Assembly (NCBI GenBank): GCA_027704905.1
Contig: CM051005.1
Span: forward strand, 14,769,516-14,833,515
Direction of reading: 5' to 3'
Length of the DNA stretch: 64,000 bases
DNA from: Muraenolepis orangiensis
Lineage: Eukaryota > Chordata > Actinopteri > Gadiformes > Muraenolepididae
The first letter of the stretch is position 1; every line of letters begins with the position of its first letter. The position numbers were made by a program, and so were the translations under genes. Under the pieces are notes generated by a model. It was not told the DNA's origin. It ran no database searches and saw only the letters and a program-made list of their open reading frames with translations. Positions 22,436-37,201 of the stretch are shown piece by piece.

Positions 22436-24270
22436 CCTTGTTTTAAAGAAAGCCCCTGCTATCACTTCCACCTCCGCCCAAAACCCTGCTCTTAGGACCA
22501 CCCCTTATCTTTTGCCCTTTCTTTTCCCCTTATCTTTCCCCCTTATCTTTTCTCCTTATCTTTTCCCCTTATATTTTCTAATAACCAGACATGGAAAGCT
22601 GTCCATTTGTTGCCCCCATGTTGCTACCCCCAATGGCGGCACGCTACCCCCATGGCGGCACTCTACCCCCATGGTGGCACTCTACCCCCATGGCGGCACA
22701 CTACCCCCATGGTGGCACACTACCCCCATGGCGGCACACTACCCCCATGGCGGCCCGCTACCCCCATGGCGGCACACTACCCCCATGGCGGCACTCTACC
22801 CGCATGGTGGCACGCTAGCCGCATGGTGGCACGCTAGCCAGCTCCTCCCAAAACCCTGCAGCGTCTCTTAGGACCACCCCTTATCTTTTGCCCTTTCTTT
22901 TCCCCTTATCTTTCTCCCTTATCTTTTCTCCTTATCTTTTCCCCTTATATTTTCGAATAACCAGACATGGAAAGCTGTCCATTTGTTGCCCCCATGGCGG
23001 CACGCTACCTCCATGGCGGCACGCTACCCCCATGGCGGCACGCTACCCCCATGGCGGCACTCTACCCCCATGGCGGCACACTACCCCCATGGCGGCACAC
23101 TACCCTCATGGCGGCACTCTACCCCCATGGCGGCACACTACCCCCATGGCGGCACGCTACCCCCATGGCGGCACGCTACCCGCATGGCGGCACACTACCC
23201 CAATGGCGGCACGCTACCCCCATGGCGCCCTACCCGCATGGTGGCACACTACCCCCATGGTGGCACGCTACCCCCATGGCGCCCTACCCGCATGGGGCAC
23301 CTACCCGCATGGCGGCACCTACCCCCATGGCGGCACTCTACCCCCATGGCGGCACCTACCCTCATGGCGGCACTCTACCCCCATGGCGGCACTCTACCCG
23401 CATGTGGCACGCAACCCCCATGGTGGCACGCTAGCCGCATGGTGGCACGCTAGCCGCATGGTGGCGTGTTTACATCATATCCAAATATCATAATATTATT
23501 ATATCATAATATCTTTATATCATTATATAATTATTTTAGAATATAATATAATTACATTGTTTTAAAGAAAGCCCCTGCATCACTTCCAGCTCCGCCCGAA
23601 ACCCTGCAGCGTCTCTTAGGACCACCCCTTATCTTTTGCCCTTTCTTTTCCCCTTATCTTTCTCCCTTATCTTTTCTCCTTATCTTTTCCCCTTATATTT
23701 TCTAATAACCAGACATGGAAAGCTGTCCATTTGTTGCCCCCATGGCGGCACGCTACCTCCATGGTGCCCTACCCCCATGGCGGCCCGCTACCCCCATGGC
23801 GGCCCGCTACCCCCATGGCGGCACTCTACCCCCATGGCGGCACACTACCCTCATGGCGGCACTCTACCCCCATGGCGGCACACTACCCCCATGGCGGCAC
23901 GCTACCTCCATGGCGCCCTACCCGCATGGTGGCACACTACCCCCATGGCGGCACGCTACCCCCATGGCGCCCTACCCGCATGGCGGCACACTACCCGCAT
24001 GGCGGCACTCTACCCCCATGGCGGCACTCTACCCCCATGGCGGCACTCTACCCCCATGGCGGCACTCTACCCCCATGGCGGCACTCTACCCGCATGGTGG
24101 CACGCAACCCCCATGGTGGCACGCTAGCCGCATGGTGGCACGCTAGCCGCATGGTGCCGTGTTTATATCATATCCAAATATCATAATATTATTATATCAT
24201 AATATCTTTATATCATTATATAATTATTTTAGAATATAATATAATTACATCATAATATGTGTTTTGCATG
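22436..24270 (+). repeat. 19-bp minisatellite in three duplicated blocks
   Basis: The core unit is cccccatggcggcacgcta (19 bp) with variants tggtgg, cactct, cacact and ggcccg. Three blocks share a non-repeat leader (aagcccctgc through cttatcttttccccttatat, aaagctgtccatttgttg) at about 22440, 22850 and 23565. The second and third blocks also share a trailing AT-rich segment, making a roughly 700-bp tandem duplication. No stop codon occurs in the unit in any plus frame and 19 is not divisible by 3, so all three frames stay open with the same peptide register shifted. The long frames here are not genes. Confidence 0.95.
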
Positions 24271-24277
24271 ATGGCAC

Positions 24278-25142
24278 GCTACCGCATGCGGCGCACTACC
24301 CGCATGGCGGCAGTCTACCCCCATGACGGCACGCTACCCGCATGGTGGCACGCTACCCGCATGGTGGCACACTACCCGCATGGTGGCACGCTACCCGCAT
24401 GGCGGCACGCTTCTCGTATGGTGGCACACTACCCACATGGTGGCGCGCTTCTCGCATGGTGGCGTGCTACCCGCATGGTGGCACGCTAACCGCATGGTGG
24501 AACGCTACCCGCATGGCGGCACGCTACCCGCAGGGCGGCAGGCTACCCGCATGGCGGCACGCTACCCGCAGGGTGGCAGGCTACCCGCATGGCGGCACGC
24601 TACCCGCATGGCGGCACGCTACCCGCAGGGCGGCACGCAACCCGCAGGGCGACACGCTACCCGCAGGGCGGCACGCTACCCGCAGAAGTGCCTGCATTGA
24701 AGTGATGCAGGTTCAACAATAAAAGCTATAGGCTGAGGCGTGTGTGCGTGTGTGTGTGTGTGTGTGTGGCACTCTACCCTCATGGCGGCACTTTACCCCC
24801 ATGGCGGCACTCTACCCTCATGGCGGTACGCTACCCACATGGTGGCACGCAACCCGCATGGCGGCACGCTTCTCGTATGGTGGCGCACTACCCACATGGT
24901 GGCGCGCTTCTCGCATGGTGGCGCGCTACCCGCATGGTGGCACGCTAACCGTATGGTGGAACGCTACCCGCATGGCGGCACGCTACACGCAGGGCGGCAC
25001 GCTACCCGCCGGGTGGCACGCTACCCGCATGGCGGCATGCTACCCGCAGGGCAGCACGCTACCCGCAGGGCGGCACGCTACCCGCAGAAGTGCCTGCATT
25101 GAAGTGATGCAGGTTCAACAATAAAAGCTATAGGCTGAGGCG
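24278..25142 (+). repeat. Diverged 19-bp minisatellite, two further blocks
   Basis: Same family as the previous array, with cgcatggtggcacgctacc and cgcagggcggcacgctacc variants. Two blocks (24278-24738 and 24768-25142) end identically: cgcagaagtgcctgcattga, aagtgatgcaggttcaacaa, then taaaagctataggctgaggc and a (TG)n run. This is a second duplication of about 410 bp. Confidence 0.92.
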
Positions 25143-25198
<56 letters not shown>

Positions 25199-25230
25199 TG
25201 CGTGTGTGCGTGTGTGTGTGTGCGTATGTG
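25141..25230. repeat. (TG)n microsatellite
   Basis: About 45 units with tatg and gcg interruptions. It follows the second copy of the caataaaagc-containing block end; a shorter TG run (24740-24768) follows the first. Confidence 0.95.
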
Positions 25231-28200
25231 CACTTCGGAGGTAGTGGAAGTACACAAATTCCTTGCACCAGTAAATGTGCAAATCTGCATCTAAAAATAG
25301 ATATGATAAAAGTATATGGACTGTAACTTATTTAAAGGGTGAAAGTCACCCTTTTTAAAAGGTATGTAAGAAACCTTTAAACCGGTTCTCGGTTGAGTGT
25401 GAATCTGAATCACAGTTTATTTTAAAGACTAGTAATCTTTATCCCCATTGCTGTTGCATGCAATACAGAAATGGCGTGTTAAACATGTGAAGATGCATTA
25501 GTGTCTCTTCTGCTGAATTATCACGTTCTTCCTCTCATCTCTTCTCTGGGCCTTTGCTTTTTTGGAAATATAAAGTGACAAATGTGAGAGTAAAGTATAC
25601 AGATACTTCCCAGTCTTGGTGAGGCGGTCAACAAGGTCAATCATCACAGAACAATATCATTGTGCCTCCAGACCCAGAAGCGGAATTGAATCCAAGATTA
25701 AAGTACGGAAGTCATCAAGAAGTGCACTTTAGTTGAAGAGCAACACCTGTGCTTGTTTGAGCAAAATGTCGTCTGGGAGGAAGAGGACAGCCTTGTGAAG
25801 GGGAACACCATTCATTCCAGAACACACGGTTCGCTAGGCGTCCCGGTTAGCATCCAACAGCTCGGAAAGATCAAGCCCATAAATATCATCTCGTACGGGA
25901 CGGAAGGAAAGCAGAGCCAATTAAAGCCATGCTTTCCTCTTCCTCATTTCCCCCTGACTCCTTTCTCGCTCCATCATTACAACCACAGGTCTTTATTTGT
26001 TTGTTTATGTCATCTCTGTCAGTACTAAGTCTGTGGACTGTTGATGCAATGCATGCTTCCTTGTGTTCATCTCCTGGCTGATCCAATGAATTGTGAAGGC
26101 CATGAATCACTCATGATTTGATGTAACCCGTCATGCCGCCTTTGATCCATCCTTCAGTTAAGTTCATTGTTATTTTCCTACCACTACCTTATGTTTGCCC
26201 AATTGGCCCCTTTTGCCCCCTGACTAGGAATGCTTCAGTATTCTATTTCTGACTTTGCTTTGTCTGTTCTTTTCCCTGTGGCCTGTGACGCCCTTCGAGA
26301 CCTTTGATGAAAGGTTATACAAAATGAACCCGGATCCGAGTAGACGCGTCTCGCTCGTAGCTGCTCTCGCACTCCGTACGCCGCAGGATTCATCCACAAC
26401 CCAAACCCATTTAAGGTTGTATTTGCATTATTCAGATGAGCTGTTCTTGGCAGAAACCCTAACGCGGGAGGATAGGGAATCTAAGCAGGAGAATTGTGCC
26501 GATATTCACTTTGTTCCCCCCTGCTACTCTTAGAGAAAAGGTGTAAATGAGAGAGGAGCGCTGCTGTGTTCACACTATTCCGGAATAACTCATCCACCAA
26601 AGCAATGAATGATTTCAGTACACAATCGTAAACGCAGATCTCATGAAGACAAGCCATATTTCAATTGTACTTTTAATTATACTTCTCATGATTTTTTTTC
26701 ATTATTAGCTTTGTTATTTAGATCATATTATATTCAATATATATATTTGTATATATGTATGTATGTATATATGTATACAGTATATACGTATGTATATATA
26801 CATATGTATATATATATATATATAAATATATGTGTGTGTGTCATTTAGTGTTCTTTATTTGATTAAAATTCTTAGTATTATTATGAAGTTATGCACACAG
26901 TGGATTCATTGGTTACTGTTGGACACTAACTAGACAGTCCAATGAGAGGCGTTGGAGCAGCAGGAGAGACGCTGTCAGCTCCGTCCTAGAGCTCCACATT
27001 CTGCTGAGTGCCGTTCACTTCACAGCAATAAATAAGGCAGACCTTTTGGCCTCTGCCTTGCTTTTTATCGCCTCAGCCAATTGAGTGCCCAAATTATGCC
27101 AAAGCATTTCGTGTATCCGCCGCAGGGCGGGTGCCTTGATTGCCTCATCACTGGCAGCCAACACTCTGTGCCAAGTATAGCCCTTATCTGAGCCTTATCC
27201 GTGTCCATCAATCATATGTGTCTGTGTGTGTGTGTGTGTGCACACAATCCACCCTCTGCCATCACCAGCCAACTGATGGCTGCTTGGGAATGAAATGAGG
27301 GCATCCAGAACCCCTCCACCCCCACCCCCCCCCCCCCCCCCCCGGGCCGCCAGTCTCCAGTGCAGACGATGAGCTACTCCTGTCAGAGATCTGTCATTGT
27401 CCTCCTGCACTGCACCTTCAACGCGCCCATTTGCTCGCCGCTGTGCAAAATGCTTACATGTTATTCCAGTCACCCTAATGACTTTTCGCAGAACAGTTTG
27501 TGAATGTGTGTGTTTCTCGCTATTTTCCTCTGGCCTCATTTGTTAGAAAGTGAGTCACAAGGCTTGCTGTCTCTGTAATCACGAAGGGTCCTTTTGCTAA
27601 AAGTCAGTCCATGGTAAATGGATGAGGAGGACCGACCGGCGACAGTCAGGGAGCCTTGACAACCTGGACTCTCAACCTCGGCCATTAGGCCCCCTCTCAT
27701 TTGTGATCTCATGCTACTACACCGTGGCTAAGGGCCCCGGGGCCCGGGGAATAACTAGAACACCATAAATATGAAGTCAGAAAAAATATAGCAAGAATAC
27801 AGACAGCGCTGTGCCTCCAAACTGAACTGAACTGTGTTTTCAGAATAAAGAGCCTCCTCCGATTCCTTTCATTTCATTCAGACGTCTTGGAGCTATTTAA
27901 TTAAAATTGTATTTTTGGTGCTGACTTTTTTTGGAGGGGGCCATCATCAAACTCTCCTCTCTCCTCCTCCCCTCAGAGCGTGTCAGCTCTGGTTAAGAAA
28001 TGTGTCAAGATTTAATAGATAGCGACGCCGTTAATGTGCCTTCCCGCCTCTCTGAGTGAGCAGTGCAATCATGCACTCGCCACATCCTGCCGCTACGCCG
28101 ATGACGGATGCCGCGCCCTGAGCACTTCCTGTTCCTGGAATCCATCCTCCCCCCACCGACCCCCTTCTTGACCGCTCCGTCAGCGCCACGTGTGCATTCA

Positions 28201-28379
28201 TGGTCCGGAAAGTCTCGGCTGAGGAGGGACTTTTTATTATTTTCTCCTCCTCCTCCCAAGCGAGCTCATTTGAGGTGCGGCTCCGAGGACAGGTTAAGCC
28301 GTAAGCCTTGCCCCAGCCCCCGCTCGTGTCAGAGCTTTGCCTTGTTAATCCTCCACCCGCCGCCCTGTCCCCTGTCATA
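25231..28379. other. Unassigned sequence
   Basis: About 3.1 kb in which I recognise no gene or transposon. Local features are a TA/GTATA-rich tract at 26735-26842, a short (TG)n at 27220-27240, a C-rich run at about 27310-27343 and a GC-rich palindromic patch (ggccccggggcc) at about 27735. The GC content rises toward 28.0-28.4 kb with no coding signature. Confidence 0.4.
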
Positions 28380-29336
28380 CACCCCCCCCCCTCCGCATCC
28401 CCCCCACCCCCCCTGCTCTAACCCCCATCCCCCTGTCCCCGTCATACACCCACGTCCCCCATCCCCCTATCCCCCATCCCTCCATCCTCCATCCCCCTAT
28501 CCCTCCATCCCTCCATCCCCCTATCCCTCCATCCCTCCATCCCCCATCACTCCATCCTTCATCCCTCCATCCTCCATCCCTCCATCCTCCTTCCCTCCAT
28601 CCTCCATCCCCCTATCCCTCCATCCCTCCATCCCCCTATCCCTCCATCCCTCCGTCCCCCATCCCTCCATCCCTCCAGCTCTCCATCCTCCCATCCCTCT
28701 ATCCCCCCTTCCCTCCATCCCTCCATCCCCCTATCCCTCCATCTCCCTATCCCTCCATCCCCCATCCCCCCATCCCTCCATCCTCCTATCCCTCCATCCC
28801 CCATCCCCCCATCCCTCCATCCCTCCATCCCCCATCCCCCCATCCCTCCATCCCCATCCCCCTATCCCTCCATCCCTCCATCCTCCATCCCTCCATCCTC
28901 CATCCCTCCATTCTCCATCCCCCTATCCCCTATCCCTCCATCCCCCATCCCTCCATCCCTCCATCCCTCCATCCTCCATCCCTCCATCCCCCTATCCCCC
29001 ATCCTTCCATCCCCGTATCCCCCAGCCCTCCATCCCTCTATCTCCCATCCCCCCATTCCCCATCCCCCATCCCTCCATCCCTCCATCCCTCCATCCCTCT
29101 GTCCCCCATCCCTCCATCCCTCTATCCTCCATCCCTCCATCCTCCATCCCTCCATCCCTCCATCCCTCCATCCCCCCATCCCTCCATCCCTCCATCCCTC
29201 CATCCCTCCATCCTCCATCCCTCCATCCCCTCCTCCATCCCTCCATCCCTCCATCCTCCATCCCTCTGTCCCTATGCCTCCATTCCTCCATCCCTCCATC
29301 CCTCCATCCCTCCATCCCTCCATCCCCCTATCCCCC
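28380..29336. repeat. C-rich 8-bp satellite (ccctccat)n
   Basis: Nearly 1 kb of ccatccct units mixed with ccatcctc, ccccctat and ccatcccc. The minus strand is (ggatggag)n with many GGG runs and therefore has G-quadruplex potential. Because the unit lacks stops, a 410-codon plus-strand frame and several minus-strand Gly-Trp-Met frames cross it; they are repeat artefacts. Confidence 0.97.
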
Positions 29337-30558
29337 ATAACCCCGCTCCACGGTCTGTTCCACTCGGCTGGATTCTACTGCGCTTTTGCTCTTCCTTCTT
29401 TTACAGCATGTGCTGGCGAATAGACTGAGCTCACATCGCAAGGGACCTGTCCAGAACAATGGTTAAATATTTAGTCCAGTACATGACTGAACCCCCAATT
29501 GAGAGAATATCTCCTTCCACAGTAGTGTGTATGTTTGGATGTACTGTATATATATTCAGCATTTGAAATTAAACCGCAAATATAATGGCTGTGGTTGAGA
29601 CTGAATAGCATTTTAGCATGAATAATTGAATAAGAATTCAGAAAAAAATGTTCTGCCCCCAGTGAAAATACAAGATATAAAGAGCAAATTTTGTGATGAC
29701 TCACCGATTTTTGGCATTAGACCAAGCGGGCTTAGCAGTCAGTTCTGATCCAGTTCCGGCTAAAGCCCAGTGTTGCCACATGCATCATGGTTATGCAGGA
29801 CCCCCAGAGAGGTGGCCCCATGTAAGCCTGTTTAAAAAGAATTTCGGCCCTCCAGCTCCAGTGAAACTGCTCGTCATCGGGCTAACCCTTTAGCCACCTC
29901 GCCCAACAACTAAATCTCTTTTTTCTCTAAGTCAGTGTATTTATTAATTTAGTTTTAACCACGTCAAGCTCATTCCAATCACAGAGGAGCAGCCAAATTA
30001 AATTGCCATTTGAGGACTGGGGGAAGTGTTTTTCCCTGGGAGTTTAGTATGTCTCCCCTTCCCTCCCCCCTACCTCGTCCTTGTTGCAGCCGACAGGCGC
30101 AAATTGGTTTCATTTTGATTATCTCTCTTGTTGTCTTCTCCCACCTCTCATTAAATCACAAGTACTCAAGAAGAAAAAGAAAATAAACTGGATAGATGAT
30201 TCTATCTTTGCTATTCTATCACAAGTGTTGTTTAATTTAATATATATATATACACACATTTGGTCTGTTAATGGATTCAAATATTTATCGGGATTAATCA
30301 CATGATTCTCCATAATTAATTGCAATAATCTTATCAACATGGGAGTAGACGAATATGCTTGCTTTATGGAAACGTTTGTTATGTATTGGAAATCAATTAA
30401 AAAACAATGACAAATATGGTCGAGACAGCCTCACTGGGAGGTAGTGAGGCTGGGATGGATGGGTAGAGGCGCACTATCGGTGTGTGCTGACCTTTAAATA
30501 TTTAATATTATTTATATTTATATTCTTTTTTAGATTTGATATATATATATATATATAT
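29337..30558. other. Unassigned sequence
   Basis: No recognisable gene or repeat until the (TA)n run at 30540-30558 that precedes a probable DNA transposon. Confidence 0.4.
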
Positions 30559-31386
30559 CAGGGTTTCCCATACATGCTGACAAGCGCCACACATACGAGA
30601 TACACAGGCCTTAGGTAAGATGATTGACGATCAAAAAAGTGCACCTTTTGTGGGCTTTTGCTCAGGTTCACACAGGAGGTTCACACAGAGCACAGGAGGT
30701 TCACACAGGAGGTTCACACAGGAGGTTCACACAGGAGGTTCACACAGGACAAGCAGGCTGAAACACGCCAGGCACACCGCACTGCTCTTTATCCATCACA
30801 AAGGACTCGTGGGAAAAATAGCCGTTCTAAGCGTTTTTTTTTGTTGCTATGCAACCACCGATTCAGCTGTCAGTCTATGCATTGTATCCACGGAAATAAA
30901 ACTACCTTCAATGGGCCACAAACACTAAGTGCTAACTGACCACTAAGATAAAAATCCAATTATTAAAGCGCAACTACTTGCAGCACTCAAGTGACAGTTA
31001 GTATCAACCTGATTAACAACAAGCATATACTCAGACTATTACAGATTAGTCTATTACAGATGAGTATATATATATATATATATACACAGTATGTATATAT
31101 GTATATATATATACAGTATATACAGTATATATATATACAGTATATATAGACACATACTGTATATATATATATATACAGTATGTATATATGTATATATATA
31201 CAGTATATACAGTATATATATACAGTATATATATACACATACTGCATATAGATATATATATATATTTATATATATACATACTGTATATATATCAATTTAC
31301 TGCTTTTTGTAATGTTCCCCCAAACCAGCCCCCCCCCCCTTACCAGCTACCACCACAAGTATATTTTAGATCTGTGGGAAACACTG
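30559..31386. mobile_element. Probable non-autonomous DNA transposon with TIRs
   Basis: The left end reads CAGGGTTTCCCATACAT; the right end on the minus strand reads CAGTGTTTCCCACAGAT, so the first 17 bases match at 14 positions. Ends of this kind are common on fish hAT-like elements. The flanks are (TA)n, so the target duplication cannot be read. The 828-bp interior has no transposase. It contains a minisatellite of aggttcacacagg units (about 30663-30750), a copy of the dispersed repeat also seen at 16733-17036, and TATACAG-rich sequence (31060-31290). Confidence 0.5.
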
Positions 31387-31397
31387 TATATACTTAT

Positions 31398-31503
31398 ACC
31401 TATATATTATATATATATCTATATATATAGATATATATACTATATATATATATATATCTATATATATATATAGATATTTATATCTATATATATATATATA
31501 TCA
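31398..31503. repeat. (TA)n/(TATC) microsatellite
   Basis: Nearly pure TA with gata/tatc interruptions. It follows the putative transposon and precedes cagtggcggctggtgg at 31504, which looks like a transposon end; I could not find a matching inverted end. Confidence 0.85.
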
Positions 31504-34500
31504 GTGGCGGCTGGTGGTTGTAAAAGTAGGGGAGATGCCTCACTATCAATTTAAAGTGTAACAAAGTTTAACAAAATTGAAATTGAGATTTGAGGGAGAA
31601 GCATTTAAAAAAAAATATATATATAAGGCATACTATCATATAGTAACACCAGTTATGCACGTAAATCACGGAAATGGCCTAATAAACCACCTTGTCCCGG
31701 TCAGCCATGCTTTGTGTTTACGTTTGGTGTCATGCACCTGGAACGCTTTGAACTCGAAAGTTTCAAGTCTGAAATACACAACTGATGAGTTGTCTGAAGA
31801 TAGATCCTTTCATAATGAAACAAAACCTCTGATTGGGTATTCACCAGCCTGTGAGTTCTTCTGATTGGTTCACAGAGCCTCTGGCTAAACCCGCCCTTTG
31901 GCCTGTCTCCACTTTTATTTCTGCACTGGCGTCATGGTTTGATGTCCATTGTACACAGCGCTCTGTGCGCATTAAGGCCATTTCAGTGTTAATGTTGAGT
32001 GGCGCTGGCTTGGCCCACTCTTTCAAGTTGGCAGAAAAGTGAGAGGAAATGAACAAAGGCAACCTGCCAAAGCAAATTATATCAATCAATTCCATAATTC
32101 CATTAAGGCAATCCTGTCAAGTCTCATTTAGGTGTATGATTGCCAATGGATATTTCCACACTATTCAAAAATAATTCATAAGTCACCATGTCCAATGTGT
32201 TGATGCAGCGGAGAAGCACCTTGCTGCAGGATGTATGCATCTGTGTTGTAAAACTGAAATGGGTACTGGCATTAGCATGCATACATCTTTCCATTTTTTT
32301 ATTATAATTAAGACAGAGGGGGCAGGGGGGGGGGGCTATCAAAGGAGATATATGCATAGCAGCAGGTATGTGTAGACTGTGTGGCTACCCCCTTCAGCAT
32401 CATGCCATGGTCCCCATGCAGGCTGTAGTGGCTGGAGATAAAAGTCCGGATGAGGCTAATATTCAGGTCCATTAGCTGCTCCATCAGCCTCATTGGGGTC
32501 ATTTTCATCCCACCTGCCGTCAAAATGGAGCTGTGTGTGTGTGTGTGTGTGTGGTGTGGTGTGTGTGTGTGTGTGTGTGAGATTATGCCAGTTTTATTTG
32601 TGCAGGCACCCTGTGTGTGTTTTTTTTAAATGGCGGAAATCATTATTTTATTTCTAGGCTGGGTTGCGTCTCCCTAGTCCATGTCTTCTTTGGTTATGAG
32701 GCCCATATGCTCCATAAAGACACATAGGAAACACACTTTACGCTGCTAGATATGTGTTCACCCTAGATAAGCACCTAATGATGACTCTTCAAGGGGTGCT
32801 ATCTACAGTGGTTGTTGATGCACATTTGTCAGCTGTAAGCTAAGGGAAACCTCCCTACTTGATCAAAGTTAGAAAGGTTACTACAAAGTCATTCTGGATG
32901 GTGATGATGGTACATGATCCTCTTAAAGTACCATGAGATAACTGTTTTATAGTTAATATTTTCTTTTCTTTTCCTATACATTAAGCAAACCCTAAAATAT
33001 ATGTTTTGCAGACCCCCAAACAAAAAAACTTTTTGAGACATGAGACCTCATGACACGCTGTGCATTTATTATTTTAGAATGACAGGGTGCTGTCCAGTGG
33101 GAAGTGATCACTAAACTAGAGCCCCTGGAAGGCGGATGGAGTTGTATCAGTAACACGTACATGTGCCTACATGGATAAACAACATTGAGTTGTATCAGTA
33201 ACACGTGCCTACATGACGCAGTAATTGACATTGCTGCCGGAATATTCATTTGAGGAGGGTAGGCTTTTTACGACGGAGGTTATGTAAGTAATGTTAATTT
33301 TGGGAGACGTTCACTTTCCCATGGTAGCCTTAAGGAGCAGTGAGACTATCATGAAGACGGGTGATCGTGGTGGGTCAAAAGTTTAACATTTTGAACTTTC
33401 TTGTGGTTATCGATTTCTTGCTACCGTTGGGGTTCATTTAGAGTGTGAGTTAACAAGGTGTGTGACTTGCATGAGATTGGATAACATCACACTACACGTA
33501 ATGTATTGTTAAATTGTGAGCCATCTCAACAACCGCAGTTTATCCAAATCAGCGAGTTACAGAGTGTTGTTTCTGATGCTTGCATGTCTTGTTGTGTAGG
33601 TAGCTGGAGGATAAAATAGCCTATCTCAGTTCCAGTAAGCCTACTTTGATGGAACAACAGGCTATGTCTATGTGTCATGTTATAGCACATCTTTACAATA
33701 GCGTTTGCAATGTCCATATACTTAGACACCGATTTTCCATAAATCGAACATAGTATGTAGTATATTTACATAAGAGACAGAAGACTGGTTAGTTATCTGA
33801 TCTGAAGACATCCTTCCAGTCCATAGAAGTACAGTGCACACTGTCCATGGGTGTTTGTGTTTGTATTTGTCGTTACAGTGACTGAAGTGTGGTTCTTAGA
33901 ATACATTGCCTGTTTTTTATCATGACCAGTTATCTCATGCAGCTTTAAATACAAGCTTTGAGGATTAAGCTTTGAAGAGGCACACTCAATGTTAAGCCAG
34001 TCGATTTGAGGTGGCAAAATACTTTGGCTACCGTAAAAGTACACTTAATAGAAAACATAATGGGGAAATATTGGATTTCCTCTGCCTTTAATTTTTTTTA
34101 AACGTAGCACTTTATTTTAGCTGAAGGCTTTGGGGATTTGTTATTGTGTTGCATTTCAACCTGCATACTATTGATATGTTTCTCATATATACAAATGTTC
34201 TTAATAAAAGTTACACTTTCTATTTTATTCACAAACTCAAACTATAGCTTTACGTGCTGCTTTTGTCCATATGGCGTCTCAATGCCATGATTCCATGTAC
34301 GAAAATACAAACAAAACAATCCTTATCAATGTTAATTTCAGCTATTGGTCAATACTTTGGCCCGATTCATTTTCATTATATCCTGATTTATATCAGCCCG
34401 GTTATTAAGTTGCAACGCCATGCGGGCGGTTAGTGCAGTTACTGCATAACATTACCGCTTCTGGGGTAGAAACATATTGGACCAATAACCTCCAATTGTG

Positions 34501-35308
34501 ACACTTCTCCCTGTTTTTCAATATACCGTCTCCATATCTGGATGACTTCATCTAGACCTCATTCTATTAATATGAACTGGTTCTCTCCACCGCAGATACA
34601 ATCAAAGACATGGCAGCCATTTAATCTAAATTGGTTTTCTCATGATGTGGCCTTCACGGACGGTGTTAATGAGTTCTATTCTGGAGCCTGATCTGGTGTA
34701 CATTCCTGCCTCATGAATGCTCTATATTATATAGAGTTATACCTATAGTCCAACAAAACAGAACGCAATGTTCCAATATGATCTAATATATATTACTTAT
34801 AATAATAATAATAATAATATATTAATATGTAATAATATATTTATTTATTTATATTTATATATATATATGTAAAAATGGCAATAATATTAATAAAATATAT
34901 TCTTCATTTTACTTAATTATTTTTACATGCAACAATGCATTCCCATTAGTTTATTTTGTGCTCCCAAATCAAAGCAAACAGGAAGCAGCCAAGTGGGCTG
35001 CTGCTCCCACATCAAGTATTTCAGAGCCGGGTTGGACCAAAGCAGCCGTAGGACTGGTTGATACTGCTTCTTAATTTACTGCTTGAATGCTCCACTGCCA
35101 GGACCACTTGTTTGTGGGTTTTGTTTCTTTCTTGGCTGCAGGTGAATGTGCTTGAGAGGGAAAGCTGCTCAGCTTGTTTCTTAGGTCCTCTGTCTTGTGG
35201 GCCAACTATCAGTGGTGAGCGCCAGGCTGGATAACTATCTGACAGTGTCTTGGCACAATCCACGCTGTGATACTGGTATGTGGGTGCAGACTCCAAGACT
35301 CGATAGGC
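31504..35308. other. Unassigned sequence, possible degraded repeat at its left edge
   Basis: The first 16 bases (cagtggcggctggtgg) resemble a DNA-transposon terminus seen in fish, but no partner end was found. The rest holds only small repeats: (TG)n at 32533-32579, a duplicated gttgtatcagtaacacg at about 33140 and 33189, and AT-rich (aat)n sequence at 34798-34870. No gene recognised. Confidence 0.4.
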
Positions 35309-35309
35309 C

Positions 35310-35404
<95 letters not shown>
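35309..35404. repeat. (CA)n microsatellite
   Basis: About 47 uninterrupted CA units. His-Thr and Cys-Val frames across it are artefacts. Confidence 0.98.

Positions 35405-37199
<1,795 letters not shown>

Positions 37200-37201
<2 letters not shown>

Noticed and set aside
22425..22440. hAT terminal repeat (ttgggaacccttg)
   Set aside because: It resembles the right end of the 57450-58170 element, but no left end or 8-bp duplication was found nearby.
22383..24722. Long open frames of Pro-His-Gly-Gly-Thr repeats (up to 201 codons) in three frames
   Set aside because: They come from a 19-bp stop-free minisatellite; all three frames give the same repeating peptide, with no non-repeat domain.
25753..26533. 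Possible host exons from medium-length frames
   Set aside because: No splice-site pairs, no protein family similarity and no codon pattern that I could recognise.
28108..29340. 410-codon plus-strand frame rich in Pro-Ser-Ile
   Set aside because: It crosses the (ccctccat)n satellite; the minus strand is equally open. No domain outside the repeat.
31504..31900. Second DNA transposon starting cagtggcggctggtgg
   Set aside because: A matching inverted end and target duplication could not be found.
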